14,393 nt of DNA from Bacillota bacterium. GTDB taxonomy: Bacteria; Bacillota; UBA994. Made by a program: the position numbers and the translations under genes. Location of the stretch: NCBI GenBank assembly GCA_018725535.1, contig QLUS01000033.1, positions 1 through 14,393 of the forward strand, written 5' to 3'. Shown one piece after another: positions 7,531 to 13,968 of the stretch; the first letter of the stretch is position 1, and every line of letters starts with the position of its first letter. The notes under the pieces are model-generated. The model saw only the letters and a list, made by a program, of their open reading frames with translations, searched no databases and was not told the DNA's origin.

Positions 7531-8987
7531 GGGAGCCGACCTCTCAGGGCATTCCTAGCTTCTTCCCGGTCGTCAAAATGGAAGACCCCTTCTCGGGTCA
7601 CTTGTGTAGTCTCATGCCCCTTCCCGGCAATCAGGACAACGTCGCCCCTGTCAGCTAAGGACAAGGCTAGGGCAATGGCCTTGCGGCGCTCAGGTTCGAT
7701 TTTGATACGGTGTTCATCGGCCTTTGCGAATCCTGCGAGAATGTCAGCGACAATGGCGAGGGGGTCTTCCGAACGCGGATTGTCAGAAGTTACGACGACT
7801 AGATCCGCGAAGCGGGCGGCAATTGCCCCCATCAGCGGGCGTTTCCCGCGATCCCGGTCACCCCCGCAGCCAAAGACAAGGATGATTCTCCCTTTGGCAA
7901 AACCCTTCACCGCCCGCAACACATTCTCCAGTCCGTCGGGAGAATGCGCGTAGTCGACGAGAACAGCAAACGGCTGCCCTTCATTGATTGGCTCCATGCG
8001 ACCGGGGACGCCGGGCAAACTCAACCCGCGCTCCACATCTTCTAGGCTGGCTCCCTCCGCGAGTGAAGCGCCAGCTGCCGCCAATGCATTATAGACGCTG
8101 TGCGCGCCGGGGGTGACAATCGTTACCTCCCTCTCGCCCCAGGGCGTGTGCAGGGCGAAAGTAGAGCCACTCGCGCTCGAGCGAATTACAGTGGCAGTCA
8201 CTTCTGCCGCATTTGCGAGCCCGAAACGGAGGACTTGTCCGGAACTTAGCGTGGCTAAGCGTTGGCCATATACATCGTCAATGTTGATCACAGCCGTTCC
8301 CTGCGTTATGCCTGCCGGTACAGTGAACAACCTAGCTTTCGCCTGGAAGTAATTCTCCATGGTGCCGTGAAAATCGAGGTGGTCTTGGGTGAGGTTGGTA
8401 AAGACTGCCGTGCTATAATCTACACCTGCTACCCGCTGCATAGCGAGGGCATGCGAGGAGACTTCCATTACCGCATGACTAGCCCCCATATCCGCCATGT
8501 CCCTCAGCAATCCCTGCAGCTCTGGTGCTTCGGGCGTAGTAAACTTTACCGGCAGCACTCTGTCGCCTACCTCGATTTGCACTGTGCCGATTAAACCGAC
8601 GCTGCGGCCCGCTTGGCGCAGTATGTTCTTTAGGAGATAGCTAGTGGTCGTCTTGCCGTTCGTGCCTGTCACGCCGATAACTCGCAACCTCTTTGACGGG
8701 TAGCCAAAGAACCGAGCGGCCAGCTCGGCGAGCGCTAGTCGCCCGTCTTCCACGACAGCCCAAACGATGTGTGGGGGAAGCGTCACTTGCCTAGTCGAAA
8801 CGATGCCTGAGGCCCCCCGGTTGATGGCCTCGTGCACAAAATCGTGTCCGTCTGCGCGTTGCCCAACTATGGCGACGAAAACGAAGCCAGGCTGCACGGC
8901 ACCTGCAAAATGAGTGATGCCTGTAACAAAAGCATCTCCGCCGCACGCTCGCACTGAGATTCCTGACATGAGATCTGAGAATTGCAC
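7527..8987 (-). CDS. murE: UDP-MurNAc-dipeptide--meso-diaminopimelate ligase MurE
   Basis: 486 aa, GTG at 8987, 19 nt after the PBP stop. Starting there gives MQFSDLMSGI, which fits the usual MurE N-terminus better than the internal ATG at codon 7; the ribosome site (GAGAAG) is only moderate. MurE adds the third stem-peptide residue. Motifs are VTGTNGKTTTSYLLKN (106-121, P-loop), TTPEAPELQGLL (150-161), MEVSSHALAMQRV (174-186), TNLTQDHLDFHGTMENYFQA (197-216) followed by Lys217 (the carbamylated lysine position), VDYAHSPDGLENVL (344-357) and AGKGHETTQ (454-462). The SDNPRSEDP stretch contains DNPR at 402-405, the signature of meso-diaminopimelate specificity rather than L-lysine. So the cell wall is predicted to be mDAP-type. 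Length and layout are normal. Confidence 0.96.
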   Translation of the reverse strand: MQFSDLMSGISVRACGGDAFVTGITHFAGAVQPGFVFVAIVGQRADGHDFVHEAINRGASGIVSTRQVTLPPHIVWAVVEDGRLALAELAARFFGYPSKRLRVIGVTGTNGKTTTSYLLKNILRQAGRSVGLIGTVQIEVGDRVLPVKFTTPEAPELQGLLRDMADMGASHAVMEVSSHALAMQRVAGVDYSTAVFTNLTQDHLDFHGTMENYFQAKARLFTVPAGITQGTAVINIDDVYGQRLATLSSGQVLRFGLANAAEVTATVIRSSASGSTFALHTPWGEREVTIVTPGAHSVYNALAAAGASLAEGASLEDVERGLSLPGVPGRMEPINEGQPFAVLVDYAHSPDGLENVLRAVKGFAKGRIILVFGCGGDRDRGKRPLMGAIAARFADLVVVTSDNPRSEDPLAIVADILAGFAKADEHRIKIEPERRKAIALALSLADRGDVVLIAGKGHETTQVTREGVFHFDDREEARNALRGRLP

Positions 8988-9006
8988 TTTCTTCTCACCC
9001 TTCGCA

Positions 9007-11085
9007 CTATGGCCTAAATCTTACGCGCACGCCTGTGCCGACTGGCACTTGCATCCCAGGCAGCGGGTCTTGCTCGATTGCTGTCCCTGTTCCCAGAATG
9101 ATGATGCGTAGCCCCAAACTCTCTATGCGCAAACTAGCGTCACGCATAGTCAAGCCGCGGATGTCAGGCACCACAGCAGTAGTGCCCAACAGGGGCGGTG
9201 CACCTAAACCTACAATTACCGTGGTGCCGGCAGTGACTTCTGCCCCTGGTTTCGGGGTCTGGTCGATGATCATCGCTCCCGCTTGCTCCATTCTTAAGTT
9301 AAGCCCCAAGTCACGCAGATGGGCCACTGCTGCCGTGGGTGTAAGCCCCCTAAGTTCAGGGACAAGAATCTGGCTTGGCTGCAGTTCTAAAGGGGTAGCG
9401 GCAAGTGGTCCTACATTTAAGTACCGCAGTATATCCACCATCATGGCACGGAAAGCAGGGGCGGCGACTTGGCTACCGTAGTAACCGTAGGGGCCACGGG
9501 GGTTGCGCACCATAACTAAGAGCGCTATCTGCGGGTCGTCGGCGGGGGCGAAGCCAATAAAAGAGGCAATGTACCTATCGGGGAAATACCCGCCGCCCGG
9601 ACGCGGAATTTGCGCGGTACCTGTCTTGCCGGCCACGCGGAAGCCTTCAATAAAGGCGTTGCGTCCAGAGCCATGCACAACCGCGCTCTCGAGTAGCGCA
9701 CTTAATCTGCTCGCTGTCTCACGCGTGACAGGTTGGGCTACTTCTTCCGGGGCAAAGCTGTCGACCACATCGCCTGTGCGGGCCTTCACCTCGCTGACTA
9801 GGCGGGGCCGCATCAACCTGCCGCCATTGGCAATAGCAGATATCGCTGCCACCTGTTGCAGCGCGGTCACGGCGGGACCTTGCCCGAAGCTTGTGGTCGC
9901 AAGCTCTACCGGTCCTAGCTGCCTAAACATGATGCCCACTGCCTCACCCGGAAGGTCAACGCCTGTTCTCCTGCCAAAGCCAAAGTCCGAGATGTACCTA
10001 GAAAGTACCTGTGCCCCAAGCTTCTGTCCCACATTGACGAAGCCCGGGTTGCAGGAGCGGGCCATTACTTTACTGAAGTTTAGGCTGCCGTGTCCCCCCG
10101 CCCTCCAGCAGGAGAGACGCACGCCTGATACATAAACATACCCCGGGCAGTAGAAACGGTCTGTTTCCGTTACAACCCCCTCGTTTAGCCCGGCAGCCGC
10201 TGTCACTAACTTGAAAGTGGAGCCCGGTTCAAAACTGTCGGATACGGCAGCATTGCGTCGCAACTCCTCGGGATAAAGCCTACCCCGATTCGGATCAAAG
10301 CTCGGGCGGTTAGCCATGGCCAGAATCTCGCCCGTCTTAGGGTTCATCGCCACAGCAAGAGCGGCTTGTGCCTGATGTTTCACCATGGCTAGGTCGAGCT
10401 CTCGCTCCACTATATGCTGGATGACTTCGTCGATTGTCAAGACAATACTCCTGCCGTCAACGGGCGGCACATACTCGGAATCAGCGTTAGGCAAAGGGTT
10501 GCCTTTATTGTCGGTTGGAGTACGCACTTTGCCTTCTGTCCCGCGCAAAAGCGCGTCATAGGTTAGCTCAACTCCACCGAGCCCTTGTCCGTCAATGCCA
10601 ACAAACCCAAGCACGTGGCTAGCTAAGGTCGCGAAAGGGTAGAAGCGGGCGGTCTCAATGCGAAAATGGATGCCCGGCAGCGCCAGCGCCCGCACTGCGG
10701 CTGCCTGTGCCGCCGTTACCCTTCTCGCCACATAGACTCGCGATTGTCGCCGGGTCAGTAGTCCATAGATAGTCTCGTCGTCGAGTCCTAGCACTTTCGC
10801 CAGCTTGCTGGCCGTCTCCCGTGGTTCTGTCACCCTAGCGGGGCTGGCGACGATCGTATCTACGTCAGCGCTGATCGCCAGTTCACGGCCATGGCGGTCA
10901 TAAATGACCCCGCGCTTGGGATCGACAGGCGCATCCCTCATCCATTGCGCGATCGCCAAGCGCGTCAACATGGGTCCACGGACAAACTGCAGGAAACCTA
11001 GTCGCAGAACCAGTGCAAACAACCCCACCACGAAGATGGCCCGCAACATGCCCGCCCTAGTTCTGAAGCTCTTGGGAGTTGACAC
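9007..11085 (-). CDS. ftsI: Class B penicillin-binding protein with two PASTA domains (PbpB/SpoVD type transpeptidase)
   Basis: 692 aa, GTG at 11085 with a strong AGGAGGAG ribosome site. It cross-links septal or spore peptidoglycan outside the membrane, with FtsW/SpoVE as polymerase partner. Domains: short cytoplasmic tail; membrane anchor at about 13-33; PBP dimerisation/pedestal domain at about 50-215 (DPKRGVIYDRHGRELA); transpeptidase domain at about 235-555 with STFK (Ser289-Lys292), SCN (344-346) and KTGTAQ (487-492); then two PASTA repeats, about 570-628 and 635-692. Two PASTA domains resemble B. subtilis PbpB; one is usual for SpoVD. However, Cys326 and Cys345 sit about 37 and 56 residues after the active serine, close to the Cys332/Cys351 redox pair known in B. 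subtilis SpoVD. Whether this is the vegetative or sporulation enzyme, or one serving both, is unresolved. Confidence 0.95.
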   Translation of the reverse strand: MSTPKSFRTRAGMLRAIFVVGLFALVLRLGFLQFVRGPMLTRLAIAQWMRDAPVDPKRGVIYDRHGRELAISADVDTIVASPARVTEPRETASKLAKVLGLDDETIYGLLTRRQSRVYVARRVTAAQAAAVRALALPGIHFRIETARFYPFATLASHVLGFVGIDGQGLGGVELTYDALLRGTEGKVRTPTDNKGNPLPNADSEYVPPVDGRSIVLTIDEVIQHIVERELDLAMVKHQAQAALAVAMNPKTGEILAMANRPSFDPNRGRLYPEELRRNAAVSDSFEPGSTFKLVTAAAGLNEGVVTETDRFYCPGYVYVSGVRLSCWRAGGHGSLNFSKVMARSCNPGFVNVGQKLGAQVLSRYISDFGFGRRTGVDLPGEAVGIMFRQLGPVELATTSFGQGPAVTALQQVAAISAIANGGRLMRPRLVSEVKARTGDVVDSFAPEEVAQPVTRETASRLSALLESAVVHGSGRNAFIEGFRVAGKTGTAQIPRPGGGYFPDRYIASFIGFAPADDPQIALLVMVRNPRGPYGYYGSQVAAPAFRAMMVDILRYLNVGPLAATPLELQPSQILVPELRGLTPTAAVAHLRDLGLNLRMEQAGAMIIDQTPKPGAEVTAGTTVIVGLGAPPLLGTTAVVPDIRGLTMRDASLRIESLGLRIIILGTGTAIEQDPLPGMQVPVGTGVRVRFRP

Positions 11086-11103
11086 GCTCTTCTCCTCCTA
11101 GAT

Positions 11104-11475
11104 CTAGTTGCCGCCGCTGTTTACCCTCACTGTCAGCACCTGTTGTGCGGTCGGTGCGCGCATACCAAGCCGTTCCCGTGCCACTCGTTCAATGTGAGCC
11201 GTTGACCCAAGCCGCGCAACTTCTACCCGCAGCGTGGCGTTTGTTGCTTCCAGCGCGGCAATCTCGGCAGAGAGCTCGCGCAAAGTGCGGTTTCGGCCAA
11301 CGATGGCAGCTTCTCTCGCCACCGCGCCAAAAGCGAGCGCGCCAAACACCATGAGTATAAACGCTAGGCGATACACATTTTTCAGCTGGCGTTGCTTACG
11401 AGGGGCCTCGAGCGGACGGGGTTGTGGCTGGACTGGCAGCGGCATCCTCGGTAACGGCTTTGTGGCTAGTATCAC
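11104..11475 (-). CDS. ftsL: Cell division protein FtsL
   Basis: 123 aa, GTG at 11475, 28 nt after the rsmH stop; a GGGGGAG site lies about 10 nt upstream of the start. It has a proline- and basic-rich cytoplasmic tail (residues 1-33, with repeated Pro and LKNVYR before the membrane), one membrane segment at about 34-53, and an extracellular leucine-zipper-like coiled coil (about 58-90, RTLRELSAEIAALEATN). It ends in a short glycine- and asparagine-rich tail. FtsL forms a complex with FtsQ/DivIB and FtsB/DivIC that activates FtsW and its PBP. Sequence identity within the family is low, so the call rests on size, topology and the fixed position between rsmH and the PBP gene. It could be named a FtsL/DivIC-family septum initiator. 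Confidence 0.87.
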   Translation of the reverse strand: MILATKPLPRMPLPVQPQPRPLEAPRKQRQLKNVYRLAFILMVFGALAFGAVAREAAIVGRNRTLRELSAEIAALEATNATLRVEVARLGSTAHIERVARERLGMRAPTAQQVLTVRVNSGGN

Positions 11476-11503
11476 AGCTATTCACTCCCCCTATGTGTTA
11501 GAA

Positions 11504-12427
11504 CTAGAGACGTTCTGCTGCTCGCAGTCGAGCACTGCGACAACGCGGGTTAGCCTCGATTGCGCTTGCTGCGGGAGCGATCACCTTGCGCGACAGCAAC
11601 CTGAGCGTAGGGTTGACTTGACAGACGCACTGTGGAATGGCGGGGGGGCATATGCATCCTTTTGCACTCTCTACCATAAACTGCTTTACGGCTCGATCCT
11701 CTAGGGAATGAAACGAGATGCAAGCAAGACGTCCGCCTCGTGCTAGAGCTTGTACGGCCTTAGGCAGGGCCTCTTTGAGGGAATTAAGTTCATCGTTGAC
11801 GGCAATGCGCAGCGCCTGAAATGTCCTGCGGGCGGGATGCTGGTCTTCTTTGTCCCTGACCTCTTTAGGAATTGCAGCTTTGATAACACTTACTAATTCT
11901 TGCGTAGTCTCAATCGGTCGGTTAGCTCGCGCTTCGACTATGAAAGCGGCAATGCGCTTTGACCACCGTTCCTCGCCATATTCCCACAGTATTTCCGCTA
12001 ACTTAGCTTCCGCATACGCATTGACAACTTCATAGGCACTCTCTCTCTGTCGCTCATCCATGCGCATATCTAACTTAGCCTCATGCAGGTACGAGAATCC
12101 CCGCCAAGAACTATCTAGCTGTGGGCTAGACACACCGAAATCAAAAAACACTTTGTTTACCTGCCTAACATCTGCCAACGCTAGGGCTGAGTCTAAGTGC
12201 CGGAAGTTGCACCGGGCAAATCTAAAGGCAGGCTCATCCTTAAACTCTTCCACAGCTTTCAAGGCTGCTCTATCGACATCCAGTCCAATAACTAAGCCGT
12301 GGGGGCCGACAAACTTGAGGAACTCCCGCGTGTGCCCTCCCCGCCCAAAAGTGCAGTCCAACACCTTGTCTCCCGGTTTGAGATCAAGCGCGGCTAAGGT
12401 TTCCTGCAGCAACACTGGAACGTGCAT
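11504..12427 (-). CDS. rsmH: 16S rRNA (cytosine-1402-N4)-methyltransferase RsmH (MraW)
   Basis: 307 aa, ATG at 12427 with GAGGTGG 5 nt upstream, 15 nt after mraZ. RsmH methylates N4 of C1402 in the ribosomal P site using S-adenosylmethionine. The start MHVPVLLQETLAAL and the SAM-binding motif DCTFGRGGHT (24-33) are diagnostic. They are followed by IGLDVD (47-52), FDFGVSSPQLD (95-105), LDMRMD (119-124), HPARRTFQALRIAVNDEL (197-214) and CISFHSLEDRAVK (236-248). A CxCPPxxxxCxC cluster (Cys258, 260, 267, 269) near the C-terminus is common in Bacillota orthologues. One small deviation is FDFGVSS where DLGVSS is usual. The gene has the standard second place in the operon. Confidence 0.96.
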   Translation of the reverse strand: MHVPVLLQETLAALDLKPGDKVLDCTFGRGGHTREFLKFVGPHGLVIGLDVDRAALKAVEEFKDEPAFRFARCNFRHLDSALALADVRQVNKVFFDFGVSSPQLDSSWRGFSYLHEAKLDMRMDERQRESAYEVVNAYAEAKLAEILWEYGEERWSKRIAAFIVEARANRPIETTQELVSVIKAAIPKEVRDKEDQHPARRTFQALRIAVNDELNSLKEALPKAVQALARGGRLACISFHSLEDRAVKQFMVESAKGCICPPAIPQCVCQVNPTLRLLSRKVIAPAASAIEANPRCRSARLRAAERL

Positions 12428-12442
12428 TCACGCCACCTCTTC

Positions 12443-12871
12443 TCAAATGGGGGTCTGCAGATCCTCTGCTAAGGCTGCATAGTCGCTCTGCACAGACTGC
12501 TTGTACCGTGCCCAGTTTTCGGCGCTCCAGATTTCCACTCTGCTGTTTGCGCCAATAATCACCGTCTCGCCCGATAGCGCTGCGTATTCGCGCTGGTGGA
12601 GAGGAAGGCTGCATCTCCCCTGCTTGTCGCACTCGCATTCTTGGGCGTTAGCGAAGAAAAGGCGGGAAAAATCGCGGGCCCTGCGCTTGGTCGTGGACAA
12701 GTCCCGCAACCTATTTGAGATAGCCTCCCACTCCGGCATAGGATAGACAAAAAGGCAACCATCTAATCCGTGCGTGGTAACAAAGGATGCCCCTAGCCGC
12801 TCGCGAAACTTTGCCGGCAGCGACAATCTGCCTTTCTCGTCAATCGAGTGCACATAGTTTCCGACGAACAC
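12443..12871 (-). CDS. mraZ: Transcriptional regulator MraZ
   Basis: 142 aa, GTG at 12871 with a GAAGGGGGG ribosome site 9 nt upstream. It is the first gene of the dcw operon. MraZ is a ring-forming DNA-binding protein of the SpoVT/AbrB-like fold that binds repeats ahead of its own gene and usually represses or tunes the operon. The two tandem half-domains each show the DxxGRxxLP motif: DEKGRLSLP at 11-19 and DKQGRCSLP at 82-90. The N-terminus MFVGNYVHSIDEKGR is near-consensus. A Cys-rich spot (ECECDKQGRC, 78-87) precedes the second motif and also occurs in other Bacillota MraZ proteins. Length is typical. Confidence 0.96.
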   Translation of the reverse strand: MFVGNYVHSIDEKGRLSLPAKFRERLGASFVTTHGLDGCLFVYPMPEWEAISNRLRDLSTTKRRARDFSRLFFANAQECECDKQGRCSLPLHQREYAALSGETVIIGANSRVEIWSAENWARYKQSVQSDYAALAEDLQTPI

Positions 12872-12879
12872 CTAGCTCA

Positions 12880-12912
12880 GCCCCCCTTCACCACTTCATC
12901 CCACTTTACGCC
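12880..12912 (-). promoter_or_regulatory. MraZ-box operator repeats upstream of mraZ
   Basis: On the minus strand there are two direct repeats, AAAGTGGGAT (12907-12898) and GAAGTGGTGA (12897-12888), exactly 10 bp apart. A weaker third unit (AGGGGGG) runs into the Shine-Dalgarno. Known MraZ operators consist of TGGG- or AAAGTGG-type repeats at 10-bp spacing ahead of mraZ, so this fits autoregulation. No promoter core upstream matched convincingly, so the transcription start is not placed. Confidence 0.7.
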
Positions 12913-12960
12913 TCATGAAGGCTATTTTCGCTACACCTCGGCTTCTTCCTTCTTGACAGC

Positions 12961-13004
12961 AAAAAAAATTTTACGCCCTCTGCATCTTAAGAAGGCGTAA
13001 ATTT
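12961..13004 (-). terminator. Probable Rho-independent terminator between the ligase remnant and mraZ
   Basis: Read on the minus strand, ATTTACGCC is followed after a 16-nt loop by GGCGTAAAAT and then a run of T residues (TTTTTTTT at 12968-12961). The stem is 8 bp perfect (13001-12994 with 12977-12970), extendable through A/T pairs with one bulge. It would stop readthrough from the ATP-grasp remnant and IS region into the dcw operon. The stem is only half G+C, so efficiency is uncertain. Confidence 0.6.
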
Positions 13005-13073
13005 CGCTTCGCTATGGCTATAAAGATGTATTAGGGGCATGCCAACCGCAAGCGGGACTATGTGTTTCGGGGC

Positions 13074-13428
13074 TCAGTGATCGATGTGAGACCGCGTTAG
13101 GGCGCACTGTAATATGTGGCTAACCATGCCTGAACGACAATCCGGCCACTTGTGCAGCCTTGGGATAGTCACTGTACCCCGGTTCGAGACCGGGTAGCGT
13201 ATTCACATCAATAACATATGGCGTGCCCGATCTATCCACGCGTATGTCGATTCGGGCATAGTCCCTGCATTCTAGCGCATTGAAGGCTCCCAAAACGACA
13301 TGCTCTATGCGAGCAAGGAGTTCAGGCTGAATATTGGCAGGACACTGGGTTTGTACTGCGCCCTGCGACTTTACGTTTTGGCTGTAGAACCCGTCGCCTG
13401 CGTTAAACAATAAAATCCTTACTTGCAC
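13074..13428 (-). pseudogene. Remnant of a D-alanine--D-alanine ligase-like ATP-grasp gene (5'-truncated, frameshifted)
   Basis: The minus strand encodes only the C-terminal third of an ATP-grasp ligase. Visible marks are DGFYSQNVK, CPANIQPELLARIEH, and the Mg/ATP-site region CRDYARIDIRVD followed by PYVIDVNTLPGLEPGYSDYP. This pattern matches Ddl-like enzymes that join D-amino acids (usual length 300-350 aa). Everything N-terminal, including the substrate and central domains, is missing where an IS1595-type fragment begins (13443). The frame stops at 13120 right after AGLSF, but the neighbouring frame continues with SGMVSHILQCALTRSH to a TGA at 13074-13076. That resembles the expected C-terminal helix, so a frameshift near 13133 is likely. 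A first codon at 13428 (GTG) is only formal. The metal-binding Glu position reads Asp (DVN instead of EVN). Nonfunctional as it stands. Confidence 0.75.
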
Positions 13429-13442
13429 AGTGGTGCTAATAG

Positions 13443-13886
13443 CTATTGTTTTACGCCATAAAACTCCCGATAACGTAGCGTTTTGGGATTTTGAAAAGCC
13501 AAATCCAACAGCGTCTCCACTTTTTCAAGGTGATTTTCTGGTGGGTTTATAACAAATGCAAATAAGTTCAAATATCCCTGTATCCTGTCACGATTGAAGC
13601 TTGTGTGAGCATAAAGGAAACGCTTGAACAGATTATGAATGCGATTCACTCTGTTCAAAGGGTTATCCTTATCGCTCTGAAGCTTAATTTTACGAGAGTC
13701 GTAAGCAATGCTGTTTAGCTGTAGCTCTCTGACCAGCTTTTTATGGGCATTCTCTTTATCATGTATCAAGGTGGAACCGACCGCTATGTGGTCTTTGAAC
13801 GATTCATAGGTTTTCTTTTGAGATGGCTTTCCGCAGCCTTCAAATATGCAGAGAATGCGGCTTCTATCGCAAGCAACGCCTAATGC
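13443..13886 (-). pseudogene. C-terminal fragment of an IS1595-family (ISXO2-like) transposase
   Basis: About 147 codons ending at a TAG at 13443-13445 read as the second half of an ISXO2-like transposase. They begin near LGVACDRSRILCIFEG, continue with GKPSQKKTYESFKDHI, STLIHDKENAHKKLV (probably holding the second catalytic Asp) and NPLNRVNRIHNLFKRF, and end in LEKVETLLDLAFQNPKTLRY. The frame remains open upstream to 14384, but that part is antisense to the plus-strand transposase and is not transposase-like, so it is not included. The N-terminal zinc ribbon and first catalytic Asp are missing. Base composition is more AT-rich than the dcw genes. It ends about 15 nt from the ATP-grasp remnant, so this element probably caused that truncation. 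Confidence 0.75.
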
Positions 13887-13910
13887 ACATAGTGATAGTC
13901 GGATATAGAG

Positions 13911-13939
13911 TTGATTAGTCAAGCGATTTCTGATACGAT
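13911..13939 (+). promoter_or_regulatory. Putative promoter of the plus-strand transposase
   Basis: TTGATT (13911-13916) and TACGAT (13934-13939) are separated by 17 nt, and a TG one base before the -10 gives an extended -10. It ends 29 nt before the transposase start. The -10 matches consensus in 4 of 6 positions, so this is a plausible but unproven sigma-A-type promoter. Confidence 0.45.
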
Positions 13940-13968
13940 AATGGAAAAGTAGCAAAAGAGGTGTGGAA

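Larger units (their letters stand above)
12872..13073. other. Intergenic control region upstream of the dcw operon
   Basis: About 200 nt without a credible gene. It contains the MraZ repeats, the hairpin with T tract, and three copies of the octamer TTTACGCC or its complement (12905-12912, 12970-12977, and inverted at 12994-13001). A tiny CCGC-AA-GCGG inverted repeat lies at 13046-13055. I see no tRNA or riboswitch here. Confidence 0.6.

Noticed and set aside
9503..10135. 210-codon plus-strand open frame antisense to the PBP gene
   Set aside because: Shadow of the transpeptidase domain; no ribosome site or protein family resemblance.
12384..12638. 84-codon minus-strand frame overlapping mraZ and rsmH
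   Set aside because: Out-of-frame overlap of two conserved genes, with no family resemblance.
12953..12958. TTGACA on the plus strand as a -35 box
   Set aside because: No acceptable -10 at 16-18 nt downstream and no plus-strand gene follows.
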